A DNA stretch of 64,000 nucleotides, from contig DATBKD010000093.1 in the NCBI GenBank assembly GCA_036556025.1, forward strand, positions 1-64,000. Reading direction: 5' to 3'. Within the stretch, counting starts at the first letter, position 1; the number at the start of each line of letters is the position of its first letter. The notes below the pieces were generated by a model. It saw nothing but the letters and a program-made list of their open reading frames with translations, was not told the DNA's origin and made no database searches. Origin of the DNA: CAVVWJ01 sp036556025 (GTDB lineage Bacteria > Gemmatimonadota > Gemmatimonadetes > Gemmatimonadales > GWC2-71-9). The position numbers were made by a program, and so were the translations under genes. Of this stretch, positions 25,765 to 34,656 are shown piece after piece.

Positions 25765-26976
25765 ATGCCAGACCCCCTCTCGCTCAACGTGCAGCACCTG
25801 AAGGCCTCAGAGACCGTCGCCATCAGCAATGAGGCGAAACGGCGCAAGGCCGCCGGTGAAGACGTTCTGGACCTCGGCGTCGGGGAGCCCGACTTCGATA
25901 CTCCCGTCCCGGCAGCTCAGGCAGGGGTTCAGGCAGTACAACGAGGGATGACCCGCTATCCGCCCAACGTCGGCATCGCGGAACTCCGGCGGGCGATCGC
26001 GCAGCAGCTGAGCCAGCTCTCCGGCGGAAGGCCCGTCGACCCGGATCGGCTGGTGGTCAGCTCCGGCTCCAAGCAATCCATCTTTAACGCCTGCTTCACC
26101 CTCTTTGGGCCCACGGATCGAGTGCTGATCCCTGCCCCCGCCTGGGTCTCCTATCCCCAGATCGTCCACCTCTGTCGCGCAGAGCCGGTCTTGGTCCCGG
26201 GTGATGTCGAGTGGGGACTCAAGGTGAGCGTAAAGGATCTCGACCGCCAGAGTAACCGGATGACCCGAGGGCTCATTCTCTGTTCGCCCTGCAACCCCAC
26301 CGGCGCGGTTTACACCTTGCCCGAGCTCAAGGCCATCGCCGAGTGGGCCAAGAAGAATGAGATCTGGATCATCTCCGACGAGATCTATCGGCGGATCCAC
26401 TTCGGACCGGGGCCGGCTGCGTCGCTGCTCGACCTTCCCGACGACCTGCTCGAGCGCACCGTGATCATCTACGGGGCCAGCAAGGCCTACGCGATGACTG
26501 GCTGGCGAATCGGGGCGGCGTGGGCGCCGCCACACCTCACCAAAGCGATGGCCGCACTGCAGTCCCACACCACGACCGGCGCCAACCATCCGGCGCAGTG
26601 GGCTGCGGCGACGGCGTTCACTGACGAACGGGTCGAAGCGGAAGTGGTGAGGATGGTCGCCGCCTTCCGCCATCGCCGAGATTACCTGGTCGGCCGCTTC
26701 CGGGCTGAGCTGCCCGGGATCGAGTTCGTGGAGCCCCACGGCGCGTTTTACTTCTTCTTCCGGGTCGATGGTATCCGGGAGAAGGATCCGGTGACCGGAC
26801 AGGCCTTCTGCGAGCAGCTGATGAAGCAGGAGGGGGTCGCCCTCGTTCCCGGCGGCGCCTTTGCCGACGATCGGTGGGTTCGTCTGAGCTATGCCGTCTC
26901 CGACTCGGAGCTGGAGCAGGCGCTGGATCGAATCGTTCGGTTCGTTCAGCGGCTGGCGTCGGCACGTGCCGCCTAG
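25765..26976 (+). CDS. Class I/II PLP aminotransferase (aspartate-aminotransferase-like)
   Basis: 403 aa. SLNVQHLKASETVAISNEAKRRKAAGEDVLDLGVGEPDFDTP is the typical N-terminus of fold-type I aspartate/aromatic aminotransferases. SSGSKQSIFNACFTL, ILCSPCNPTGAVY, IISDEIYRRIHF, YGASKAYAMTGWRIGAAW (PLP lysine in SKAY) and the substrate-carboxylate arginine in WVRLSYA are intact. Broad or aspartate specificity is likely (Ib subgroup). ATG 25765 begins the family N-terminus. Divergent from the pseudo-helicase gene. Confidence 0.92.
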   Translation: MPDPLSLNVQHLKASETVAISNEAKRRKAAGEDVLDLGVGEPDFDTPVPAAQAGVQAVQRGMTRYPPNVGIAELRRAIAQQLSQLSGGRPVDPDRLVVSSGSKQSIFNACFTLFGPTDRVLIPAPAWVSYPQIVHLCRAEPVLVPGDVEWGLKVSVKDLDRQSNRMTRGLILCSPCNPTGAVYTLPELKAIAEWAKKNEIWIISDEIYRRIHFGPGPAASLLDLPDDLLERTVIIYGASKAYAMTGWRIGAAWAPPHLTKAMAALQSHTTTGANHPAQWAAATAFTDERVEAEVVRMVAAFRHRRDYLVGRFRAELPGIEFVEPHGAFYFFFRVDGIREKDPVTGQAFCEQLMKQEGVALVPGGAFADDRWVRLSYAVSDSELEQALDRIVRFVQRLASARAA

Positions 26977-27502
26977 AGCCGGGACCTCGCGGGTCGAGGC
27001 GCAGGTCGAGCCGCTTACCGGCCATTTGCCCAACATCGCCTGGCGCTGGGATCCGGAGACCGACATCCTTTCCGGCTCCTTCAAGGGAAACCGAAAGAGC
27101 GGGGGACTCACCGGCACGGTCGAGCTTACCGACGCCGAGGGCTCGGTGGCGGTGCTGGACGTGAACAACGGGGTCATCTGTGGGCTCGACGTGGTGGTCT
27201 GGCCCGAGGTAACGACCGCGGCGGAGCTCCGAGTCCCAGCTCAGCTCGCCGACGGCCGGGTGGTTCTTCCCTCTCGGACCCCGCCAGCGGGAGGCGTCTC
27301 CTCGGTCGAGGTCGACACCAGCCTCTCGGTTCAGACCAACTCGGCGGAGAGCATCTTCCATCTGCGCATTGGCCCGAAGCGCAAGGTCGACCTGATCCGG
27401 GTGGCCGATAACTTTTATGTGGAGGTCGATCAGGAGGGAGGACTGGCGGGATTCTGGATGACCAACGTGCCGCCGTTTACCGCATTTGAGGAGGAAATGT
27501 AG
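26966..27502 (+). CDS. Unknown conserved-type beta-rich protein
   Basis: 178 aa if started at GTG 26966, inside the aminotransferase stop region (11-base overlap). Beta-strand-rich: NIAWRWDPETDILSGSFKG, GTVELTDAEGSVAVLDVNNGVICGLDVVVWPEV, SVEVDTSLSVQTN, VDLIRVADNFYVEVDQEGGLAGFWMTNVPPF. DVNNGVICGLDVVVW faintly recalls DUF2283-type sequences. I do not assign a function. Spacing suggests co-expression with the aminotransferase. Confidence 0.65.
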   Translation: MPPRAGTSRVEAQVEPLTGHLPNIAWRWDPETDILSGSFKGNRKSGGLTGTVELTDAEGSVAVLDVNNGVICGLDVVVWPEVTTAAELRVPAQLADGRVVLPSRTPPAGGVSSVEVDTSLSVQTNSAESIFHLRIGPKRKVDLIRVADNFYVEVDQEGGLAGFWMTNVPPFTAFEEEM

Positions 27503-27560
27503 TTTCCCGGCTGTAACCCACCGTCAATTCCCGTCCGGTTGATCATTCATCGGCAAAGTG

Positions 27561-28022
27561 CTACCAGCCGCGGACCCGGGCACCAGCCTGGGCTCGCGAA
27601 TGAACCCCGAGCTTAGCGAGCACGTGCTGCGTGTGATGCCGGGCAGTATGGGGACTGACCCTGAGCACGGAAGCAATATCCTCGTTGGATCGGCCTTCAG
27701 CGAGGAGCATTGCTACCTGCGTCTCACGGGGGGTGAGCCCGTATTGCAGCTGGAAGTAGACCGCGCGGGACTGCTCCGGAGCACCGTTCCCGTTCGCCGT
27801 CGGGGGAGGTGCCACAGTACCCAGCCGCGCCCTGAGCGCCCGCAACTTCGTCAGCGAGGTGCGGATCTGCTCAAGAATTGCCTCGCTGTCGCGGCGAAGC
27901 GTGGTGAGAGCGGAGACTGCGGCCACCCAACGATGCTGAAAAACCGGAAAGGTAGAATCCCCTTCGGCGCCCGATTCGCAGGTCGTACCGCGTATCGTCA
28001 TTTCGACCGGGCCATCGACCAT
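27561..28022 (-). CDS. LuxR-type helix-turn-helix regulator
   Basis: 153 aa. The C-terminal GerE/LuxR HTH is QYGLTPRETQVAMLLAEGRSNEDIASVLRVSPHTARHHTQHVLAKLGVHSR, with all the usual positions. The N-terminal about 85 residues are helical (VAAVSALTTLRRDSEAILEQIRTSLTKL) and match no receiver or PAS domain, so the input is unknown. Divergent from nurA across a 90-base gap, which makes it a candidate regulator of the resection island. Confidence 0.82.
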   Translation of the reverse strand: MVDGPVEMTIRGTTCESGAEGDSTFPVFQHRWVAAVSALTTLRRDSEAILEQIRTSLTKLRALRARLGTVAPPPTANGNGAPEQSRAVYFQLQYGLTPRETQVAMLLAEGRSNEDIASVLRVSPHTARHHTQHVLAKLGVHSRAQAGARVRGW

Positions 28023-28112
28023 GTCGACACCACCTCATTCATCGGATGGGTACAGTAACGGCACTGCGCTGGCGGTTCACAAGGTGCCCATACCGTCCTA
28101 CCTTCAACCCCT

Positions 28113-29051
28113 ATGCCGCCTCCTAATTTGTCACATCTTCGGCGACTTCTGGCCGTGAGAGGCGTCACGCCGGCGTCCGCCATCCCCGAAGCCAGTGCGG
28201 ATCGGAGCTGGGAACCGACCATACGCCCCGCCCGCCTTCTGGAAGACGCATCCCTGGCCTGGCACCCGGTAGGTAAGGCGGAGCCCTGGCTCGAGCCTGT
28301 CGCCTTCCTGGACGGGGTCCAGCATGCCGAACTGGTAGGCTATGCCGGCTCCTGCCCGATCATCATCGGCGAGATCGCCGCGGCGGTGCGAGAGCGTCGA
28401 GAGCGCCGACTTCAGACGATCGCGGAGGACCGGCGCCAGCTCGCCATCGCCCGTCCCTCGGCTCTGGCCGCCGCCGGCGATGCCCTGGACCAGTGGCAGA
28501 CGATCGCCCTGCCCGAGGACGAGATCGCCCACCCGGCGAGAGACCTGACCCAGGCCGCCAGAGCCCTCGACCGGGCGCGCGGCGCTCTGGAGTTGGAGCT
28601 GGCGGGACGCTACCGGGCCGTGTCCCAGGAATGGCTGGCCGTGGATGGGACATTGACCGAAAGCCCGGCATGGTCCGTAGACCCCCGGATGCTGGGCATC
28701 TCCAGAACCCATTCCACACTGCCGTTCGAGGGGTCGGACCTCCATCGCTATCTTCGTCTTCCCGTTGGACATCGCTCTTCGATCTTCTCGCCAGAGTCCC
28801 GCAACATGGCTCCGGTCCATGCCTGGGCGCTCCGGCTCTGGCCCTGGGAAGGACGGGATCTCTTCTACGGCCTGATCAAGATCGAAGTTGCCCCCGTCAA
28901 CGGCACTCCAGAGATGGCGGACCTGCTGTCCCGAAAGGTACTGGCCGAACGTGCGCCGGTGAGCGCGCCACATGCCCGTTGGGACCGGCTGCTCTACGGC
29001 GTCTACTCCGTCGGGCAATATCTCGGGTCGCGAGCGCGGAACACGAACTGA
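28113..29051 (+). CDS. nurA: NurA-like 5'-3' nuclease partner of HerA
   Basis: 312 aa. The order of conserved elements is that of NurA: EPVAFLDGVQ (metal-binding Asp67), then AVDGTL (Asp178), LGISRTHSTL (195-204), LRLPVGHRSSIF, HAWALRLWPWEGRD and GLIKIEVAP near the end. NurA family nucleases have an RNase H-like fold and work as a dimer bound to the HerA hexamer, resecting DNA ends before recombination. Overall similarity to archaeal NurA cannot be measured here; the call rests on motif order plus a herA-like gene 1.7 kb downstream on the same strand. The next gene starts two bases after its stop. Confidence 0.75.
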   Translation: MPPPNLSHLRRLLAVRGVTPASAIPEASADRSWEPTIRPARLLEDASLAWHPVGKAEPWLEPVAFLDGVQHAELVGYAGSCPIIIGEIAAAVRERRERRLQTIAEDRRQLAIARPSALAAAGDALDQWQTIALPEDEIAHPARDLTQAARALDRARGALELELAGRYRAVSQEWLAVDGTLTESPAWSVDPRMLGISRTHSTLPFEGSDLHRYLRLPVGHRSSIFSPESRNMAPVHAWALRLWPWEGRDLFYGLIKIEVAPVNGTPEMADLLSRKVLAERAPVSAPHARWDRLLYGVYSVGQYLGSRARNTN

Positions 29052-29052
29052 T

Positions 29053-30726
29053 ATGCGAAGAGATTTATCGGCCCTTTCCACCGGCGAGTTCGACCTGCTC
29101 GTGGTGGGTGGTGGCATCTGTGGAGCGGCCGCGGCTTGGGATGCCACTCAGCGAGGCCTCTCGGTCGCGCTGGTGGAGCGGAACGACTTTTCCGGAGCGA
29201 CCTCCGCTGAATCTCTCAAGGTTGTGCATGGCGGAATTCGCTACCTCCAGCATCTCGATCTCGTCCGGGTCAGAGAGTCCAGCCGCGAACGATCCGCCCT
29301 GCTGCGCATCGCGCCTCACCTGATCCATCCCTTTCCCTTCGTGGTTCCGGCGTATGGCCATGGGATGCGCGGGCCGGAGGCACTGGCCGCTGCCTTCCTC
29401 GCGTGGGCGGTCCTCACGGCCGATCGGAATCGAGGGATCCCTGACCCGGGCCGCCACGTCCCCAGGGGACGCATCGCTTCGCGTCGGGAGGTCCTCGCCT
29501 GGTTTCCGCAAATCGAGCAGAAGGACCTCAGCGGCGCCGGCGTGTTTTGGGACGGACAGATGTACAATCCGCCCCGCCTGGTCTGGTCGTTCGTGCGCTC
29601 CGCATTGCGGGCGGGAGCAGCGGCGGCCAACCATTGCGAGGTGACCGGCCTGATTCGCCGGGCCGGGCGGGTAGTCGGTGCCACCGTGCGGGATCACCTC
29701 GGCGGCGCGGAGTTCGAGATCCGGAGTCGCGTGGTGCTGAATGCAACCGGGCCCTACGCGGAGTCCCTGCTGATGCAGGCGGGCATCCGCTCCGCCCGTG
29801 ACGTTCCCTTTTCGCGGGACATGGCCGTCGTGATCCGGAGAGCTCCCGGCACGGAGCGGGCGCTGGCCCTGCAGACACGCTATCGCGATCCCGATGCAGT
29901 CCTGAGCCGAGGGTTTCGCCACATTTTTATGGTCCCCTGGCACGGTGTCACCTTGATCGGGGTCAACAGCGCCATCTTCCGAGGAGACCCCAATCGGCTT
30001 CGTGTCACGGAGGGTGAGGTTCAGGGCTTCCTGGACGAGATCAATGCGGCGGCTCCCCAGTTGAAGTTGTCGCTTGCCGACGTAGGCCTGGTGATGGCAG
30101 GGCTGCTGCCGATTGCCAAGGGCGAGCTGGTGGGTGAGGACGTGAGCTTCGGCAAACGCCCCTTGGTGGTCGACAACGCCCGGTTCGAGGGGGTGGAGGG
30201 CCTGGTCACTGCGATCGCGAACCGTTACACCACCGCTCGAGGCGTGGCCGAGCGAGCGGTGGATCTTGCCGTGAAGAAGCTGGGTCGCGCGGCAACCCCC
30301 TGCCGGACCACGGAGACCCCGCTCTACGGTGGCGACTTTTCCAAGTTCGATGCTCTGGTTCGCGAAGTCGCCTCCGAGGCGCCGGCGGGTCTGCCATCCG
30401 GCGCGGCGGAGCGCCTGGCCCATAACTACGGCACCACCTATGTCGAGGTGCTCCGAATCGTCCGGCAACTGCCCGGCTGGGGTGAGCCCATCGGCGACAC
30501 AGGCATCCTTCGCGCCGAGATCATTCACGCGGTCCGGCACGAGATGGCGTTTCACCTGGCCGATTGCGTGTTCCGCCGTACCGACCTGGGCACCGCCGGC
30601 AACCCCGGCGATGAGGCCTTAGAGGTCGCGGCCGATCTCGCCGCGGGTGAGCTCGGCTGGACCCCCGCTCAAACCAAGGCGGAGCTGCGCGAGGTCCGCG
30701 CCCGATTCCCGTTCCCGAACCCCTGA
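29053..30726 (+). CDS. glpD: FAD-dependent glycerol-3-phosphate dehydrogenase
   Basis: 557 aa. FAD-binding FDLLVVGGGICGAAAAWDATQRG, GATSAESLKVVHGGIRYLQHLD (GlpD substrate/FAD signature), then a DAO core, GVEGLVTAIANRYTTARGVAERAVD, and a C-terminal GlpD-type helical domain with TETPLYGGDF. Oxidises glycerol-3-phosphate to dihydroxyacetone phosphate at the membrane, feeding quinones. ATG 29053 lies two bases after nurA and the gene ends 15 bases before herA, so three genes appear to share one transcript. No glycerol transport or kinase gene is nearby. Confidence 0.93.
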   Translation: MRRDLSALSTGEFDLLVVGGGICGAAAAWDATQRGLSVALVERNDFSGATSAESLKVVHGGIRYLQHLDLVRVRESSRERSALLRIAPHLIHPFPFVVPAYGHGMRGPEALAAAFLAWAVLTADRNRGIPDPGRHVPRGRIASRREVLAWFPQIEQKDLSGAGVFWDGQMYNPPRLVWSFVRSALRAGAAAANHCEVTGLIRRAGRVVGATVRDHLGGAEFEIRSRVVLNATGPYAESLLMQAGIRSARDVPFSRDMAVVIRRAPGTERALALQTRYRDPDAVLSRGFRHIFMVPWHGVTLIGVNSAIFRGDPNRLRVTEGEVQGFLDEINAAAPQLKLSLADVGLVMAGLLPIAKGELVGEDVSFGKRPLVVDNARFEGVEGLVTAIANRYTTARGVAERAVDLAVKKLGRAATPCRTTETPLYGGDFSKFDALVREVASEAPAGLPSGAAERLAHNYGTTYVEVLRIVRQLPGWGEPIGDTGILRAEIIHAVRHEMAFHLADCVFRRTDLGTAGNPGDEALEVAADLAAGELGWTPAQTKAELREVRARFPFPNP

Positions 30727-30741
30727 GACACATTTAGCATC

Positions 30742-32685
30742 ATGCAGCAACCCCTTCCTCCCATCGGCCGGGTCGTCGCGACCGAGCTCAAGCCCTCCAC
30801 ACCCCACCAATTCCATTTCTGGACTGCCCGGGAATCGCCGATTGGGATCGGAGCCATCGTGCGCGTGGAGGACGCAGGGCGGGTCGTGTATGGCGTGGTG
30901 ACCGACGGATTCGCGTACTCCGATCTGATGACCCCCATGCACGCGGTGCTTGGCGCCGACGGTGATCCCGTCGCCGCGGGCCTCGAGCCCAGTGAGCGCG
31001 CCGAAATTCGGCTCTACTCCGCCGCCGTCCTGCGACAGATACCGGAGGAGCCGCTGCAGCCGGTTCCGCTGGGTCCGGTGTGGCTCGCCTCCGACGCCGA
31101 CGTGATCCTTGCGCTCCGGATGGACAGCTATACGGGGCACGATCGCGCCACCGGCATACCCGTCGGACTGTACGCCGCCGGCGGAGTGGAGTCCCCGGTT
31201 TATCTGGACTGCGACTTTCTCCTGGGCCCGGAGGCCGCCCATCTGAACATCACCGGCGTGTCGGGACTCGCCACCAAGACCAGCGCAGTCGAGTTTCTGC
31301 TCACCAGCATCTTTCAGACGTTTCCTGCCCACAAAGGCTCGGTCGCGGCGCTCTGCTTCAATGTGAAGGGGCCCGACCTCTGCTTTCTGGATCAGCCCGC
31401 CGAGCTGAGCGAGGAGGATCGTCGGATCTACGCCCGGCTGGGTCTGCGTCCCGAACCGTTTTCCAAGGTCCGGTATTACGCGCCCTTCAAGCCCGATGGG
31501 GTCAATCTCAATACCCTTCGTACCAACGAGGCGCTGGTCGCGAATACCGAGCCTCTCATCTGGGGGCTGCGTGAGGTGCTGGACTACGCCGAGGTCGTGC
31601 TCAACCGGGACGACATCGACGCCAAGGCTGACGCCTTCATCGACTTTCTCGCCGAGCGAGTGGTGGGGAGGGAGTATCAGGATGAGATGCTGCGGGGCAA
31701 GCCGTTCTGCGTGCAGAGCTTTGCCGACCTGGAAGAGTTCTTCCGCTGCATCTTCGACTTCATGGAGCTGCTGGGTAAAGGCGGCGAAGTGTGGAAGACC
31801 CACCATCTCGCCACTATTCGGAAGGTGCGCAACCGCCTGAGCAACATCTCCACCCGTTCAAAGGGCCTGGTCACCGACGATGGAATCGCCCACGATCTTC
31901 CCTGGGGCCGGTTCGAAGACCGGGGCGTCCATGTGGTGGATGTTGCCGGACTGGATCCCCTGGCGCAGGACCTCGTCTTCGCCCGGATCGTGTCCAAGCT
32001 GCGGGAGCACCTGGAGCGCCGGGATCTCGGGGTGGACCACGTCGTCGTGTTTGTGGATGAGCTGAACAAGTACGCGCCGGCCGAAGCTCCCGACACCTAC
32101 GTCCGCAAGATGCTCCTCGACCTGTCGGAGCGAGGTCGCTACCTCGGTCTGGTCCTGTTCTCCGCCCAGCAGTTTCGTTCGCAGGTGCAGCGGAGGGTGG
32201 TGGGCAACGCGGGGACCGGCATCTACGGACGGATGGATATGGATGAGTTGGCCACGCCAGGGTATGCGACCCTCTCGCCCGCGACCAAGATCAAGCTGGC
32301 GACCCTGCCGAAGGGTCAGCTCATGGTCCGCCACCCTCATTTTACCCAGCCGATTTTTGTGAAATTCCCGCGCCCCGCCGTGCTGGCCAGTCGGGACGGC
32401 ATCGAGCGCTACCCGCCGAGCGCCGAGTTGCCCTTCGGGGAGGCGGTGGCGCGACAGATCCGCATGCTCGATCGGGCAGTGTCGGTAGACGCGGTCCGCG
32501 CCCTGATCGACGGCCGGGGGGAGGACGACGTGAGACGGGCGTTGGCGGCAACTCGGCGGGAGCGGGCGGCCGATCCACTCGCTTTCTTCAAGGCATGTCT
32601 CGGCCGCCGAGTCAACGGTGAGGTCCTGGCTCCCCGCCGGGGCATTCCCGCGGTGCACCGCGCCGACGATTCCTATGGGAGGTGA
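30742..32685 (+). CDS. herA: HerA-like hexameric DNA-translocase ATPase with variant Walker A
   Basis: 647 aa. N-terminal HAS-barrel-like beta region (IGRVVATELKPSTPHQFHFW, GAIVRVEDAGRVVYGVV), then a DUF87-type ATPase. The P-loop reads GVSGLATKTSA (172-182), with Thr in place of the Gly before the Lys. Walker B VVFVDELNKYAP lies near residue 436, and a sensor-like LVLFSAQQF follows. HerA/FtsK ATPases pump DNA and drive NurA. The order nurA-glpD-herA on one strand and mre11-rad50 just beyond clc support this. The C-terminus has a 100-residue helical extension. Confidence 0.82.
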   Translation: MQQPLPPIGRVVATELKPSTPHQFHFWTARESPIGIGAIVRVEDAGRVVYGVVTDGFAYSDLMTPMHAVLGADGDPVAAGLEPSERAEIRLYSAAVLRQIPEEPLQPVPLGPVWLASDADVILALRMDSYTGHDRATGIPVGLYAAGGVESPVYLDCDFLLGPEAAHLNITGVSGLATKTSAVEFLLTSIFQTFPAHKGSVAALCFNVKGPDLCFLDQPAELSEEDRRIYARLGLRPEPFSKVRYYAPFKPDGVNLNTLRTNEALVANTEPLIWGLREVLDYAEVVLNRDDIDAKADAFIDFLAERVVGREYQDEMLRGKPFCVQSFADLEEFFRCIFDFMELLGKGGEVWKTHHLATIRKVRNRLSNISTRSKGLVTDDGIAHDLPWGRFEDRGVHVVDVAGLDPLAQDLVFARIVSKLREHLERRDLGVDHVVVFVDELNKYAPAEAPDTYVRKMLLDLSERGRYLGLVLFSAQQFRSQVQRRVVGNAGTGIYGRMDMDELATPGYATLSPATKIKLATLPKGQLMVRHPHFTQPIFVKFPRPAVLASRDGIERYPPSAELPFGEAVARQIRMLDRAVSVDAVRALIDGRGEDDVRRALAATRRERAADPLAFFKACLGRRVNGEVLAPRRGIPAVHRADDSYGR

Positions 32686-32691
32686 CTTCAA

Positions 32692-34572
32692 TCAGGAGAC
32701 CAGCCGCTCCGAATCGTCTTCCTGAGAGATGACTCGTCGTACCTTCATCCGGAGCAGCCGCGCCCGGCCGGAAAGCCACCCCGCCTCGCGCACCTGCTCC
32801 TCTTCCGCGATTTCTCGCCAGGCCGACGCGATCCCTTTCCGCCCCAGATAGCCCACCAACCTATCCGGGTGGTGGCGATCCACCACGGGTAGCCGCCCGA
32901 TGTCGTGGCGCACCATCTTGTCCACCGCTTCTTCCAGCAGCTCGTCCGGATAGGTAACCACCAGCGAGCGGCTCCCTGCCTCCAGCACGCTCCGATCGCC
33001 ACCCACTCCGGACGAAGCGGCTCGCACCAGATCTCCCCGGGTCACTATTCCCACCAGGATTCCTTTGGAGTCGAGGATTGGCCAGGCGTATTGCTCCGCC
33101 AGCGTTGGATCGTGCCTTGCCAGCAGGCTCGACAGCGCGTCCACCGTCATGTCGGCCCGTAGCGTCGGAGCGTTCGCCTGCATGACGTCTTCCACCCGGG
33201 AGCGTGACAGGGGGTTCACGATGTACTCCCGCATCACGTGATAGCCCCGCCGGGCAACCTTTTCGGTCAGGATGGACCGGCGCATCAGCAGTACCGTCAC
33301 CGTCTGCGCCGCCACGCATCCGATCAGAAGGGCCGGAAGCACCAGGATATCGTTGGTGAGCTCGAGCATGAACGCCACCGCGGTGAGCGGAGAGCGCATC
33401 GTCCCACCCATGATCGCGGCCATGCTGATCATGGCCCAGAGCCCGGTGTCGCCCAAATGAATCCAATGCGCCTCGACGGCACCGAGCGCGCCGCCCATGA
33501 TCAGGAGCGGTGCCAGCACCCCACCCGAAGTGCCGGAGCCTAGAGCGATGGCCCAGATGAGCGCCTTGGTGATCGCGAGGCCGATCAGGAAGCTGCCCAC
33601 CAGGCGGCCGTTCAACAGGTCGCCGATGGTGTCATAGCCGACCCCCAGGGCGCGGGGAAAGAACAGACCTCCCAGACCGACGAACAGGCCTCCGATGACC
33701 GGCCACCACATGAAGTGGATCGGCAGCTTGGCGAACAGATCTTCAAAGGAGTAGACCAGCCAGGTCAGCAGCCCCGATCCAAACCCGGCGGCCAGGCCCA
33801 CTGCCAACGCCATGAGAAGCTCGTCCCAGGAGAGCGCCGCGTGGGGCGTGACTGGGAAGATCGGACCTTGTCCCAGCAACGGCACTCGCAGTGCGGCCGC
33901 GACGGCGGCGGAGGCGGCCACCGGAATGAAGCTTCTCGGCTTCCACTCGAACAGCAGCAACTCGACGGCGAGCAGGACCGCGGCCAACGGCGTGGCAAAG
34001 ATCGCCGCCATGCCTCCCGCCGCGCCGGCAACCAAAAGGGTCTTCCGCTCGGCCGCTGAGAGGTGGAAGGCCTGGGCGAACAGCGATCCGAACGCGCCGC
34101 CAGTCATGATGATGGGTCCCTCGGCACCGAATGGTCCGCCGGTGCCGATGGAGATGGCGGAGGAGAGCGGCTTGAGCAGGGCGACCTTGGCGCTCATCCG
34201 GCTCCGGCCGATCAGAATGGCTTCCATCGCCTCCGGAATCCCGTGTCCCCGAATTTTCTCTGAACCGTAGCGCGCCATAAGCCCGATGATGAGTCCGCCC
34301 ACCATCGGGACCAGGACGGCGCCGAGCCCCAGGGTGTTTTCCGCCGGGGAGACCAGGTGCGAGCTCCACCTGTGGTAGTACACCAGATTGGTGATGCTGC
34401 CGATCAGCCAGACCAGGGCCACGGCCACCAGCGCGCTGAGCACCCCGACCACGGCGGCCATCGGGGTAATGATCAAAAGCCGCGTGTCGACCGTGAAATC
34501 GCCGAGTCGCTTCTGAGAGTTGGATTCGCCTGGAGGTATCGCGGTGTCGAGAGAGGATTCAGGAAGGGTCAT
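32692..34572 (-). CDS. ClC-family chloride channel/antiporter with C-terminal CBS pair
   Basis: 626 aa. About ten membrane helices with the ClC selectivity motifs GHGIPEA, GTGGPFGAEGPIIM (gating Glu kept) and GTSGGVLAPLLIM. The proton-path Glu is kept in LLFEWKPRSF, which favours a Cl-/H+ exchanger. Residues about 455-585 form two CBS domains (VEDVMQANAPTLRADMTVDALSSLL; LVVTYPDELLEEAVDKMVRHDIGRLPVVD), likely nucleotide-sensing. It sits between herA (6 bases, convergent) and mre11 (divergent), interrupting the resection genes on the opposite strand. No functional link to DNA repair is implied. Confidence 0.93.
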   Translation of the reverse strand: MTLPESSLDTAIPPGESNSQKRLGDFTVDTRLLIITPMAAVVGVLSALVAVALVWLIGSITNLVYYHRWSSHLVSPAENTLGLGAVLVPMVGGLIIGLMARYGSEKIRGHGIPEAMEAILIGRSRMSAKVALLKPLSSAISIGTGGPFGAEGPIIMTGGAFGSLFAQAFHLSAAERKTLLVAGAAGGMAAIFATPLAAVLLAVELLLFEWKPRSFIPVAASAAVAAALRVPLLGQGPIFPVTPHAALSWDELLMALAVGLAAGFGSGLLTWLVYSFEDLFAKLPIHFMWWPVIGGLFVGLGGLFFPRALGVGYDTIGDLLNGRLVGSFLIGLAITKALIWAIALGSGTSGGVLAPLLIMGGALGAVEAHWIHLGDTGLWAMISMAAIMGGTMRSPLTAVAFMLELTNDILVLPALLIGCVAAQTVTVLLMRRSILTEKVARRGYHVMREYIVNPLSRSRVEDVMQANAPTLRADMTVDALSSLLARHDPTLAEQYAWPILDSKGILVGIVTRGDLVRAASSGVGGDRSVLEAGSRSLVVTYPDELLEEAVDKMVRHDIGRLPVVDRHHPDRLVGYLGRKGIASAWREIAEEEQVREAGWLSGRARLLRMKVRRVISQEDDSERLVS

Positions 34573-34619
34573 AGACCGAAGCTACACTGTTCCTGACCTC
34601 TCCGACAAGCGAAGCAGAG

Positions 34620-34637
34620 CCCTTGATTAATCAAGGG
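34620..34637. promoter_or_regulatory. Perfect 18-bp palindrome between clc and mre11
   Basis: CCCTTGATTAATCAAGGG, a perfect inverted repeat in the 84-base divergent gap, 20 bases before the mre11 GTG. It is AT-centred in GC-rich DNA, so it is a good operator candidate for either gene. Confidence 0.6.
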
Positions 34638-34656
34638 GTTACGAGACATTAGTGGG

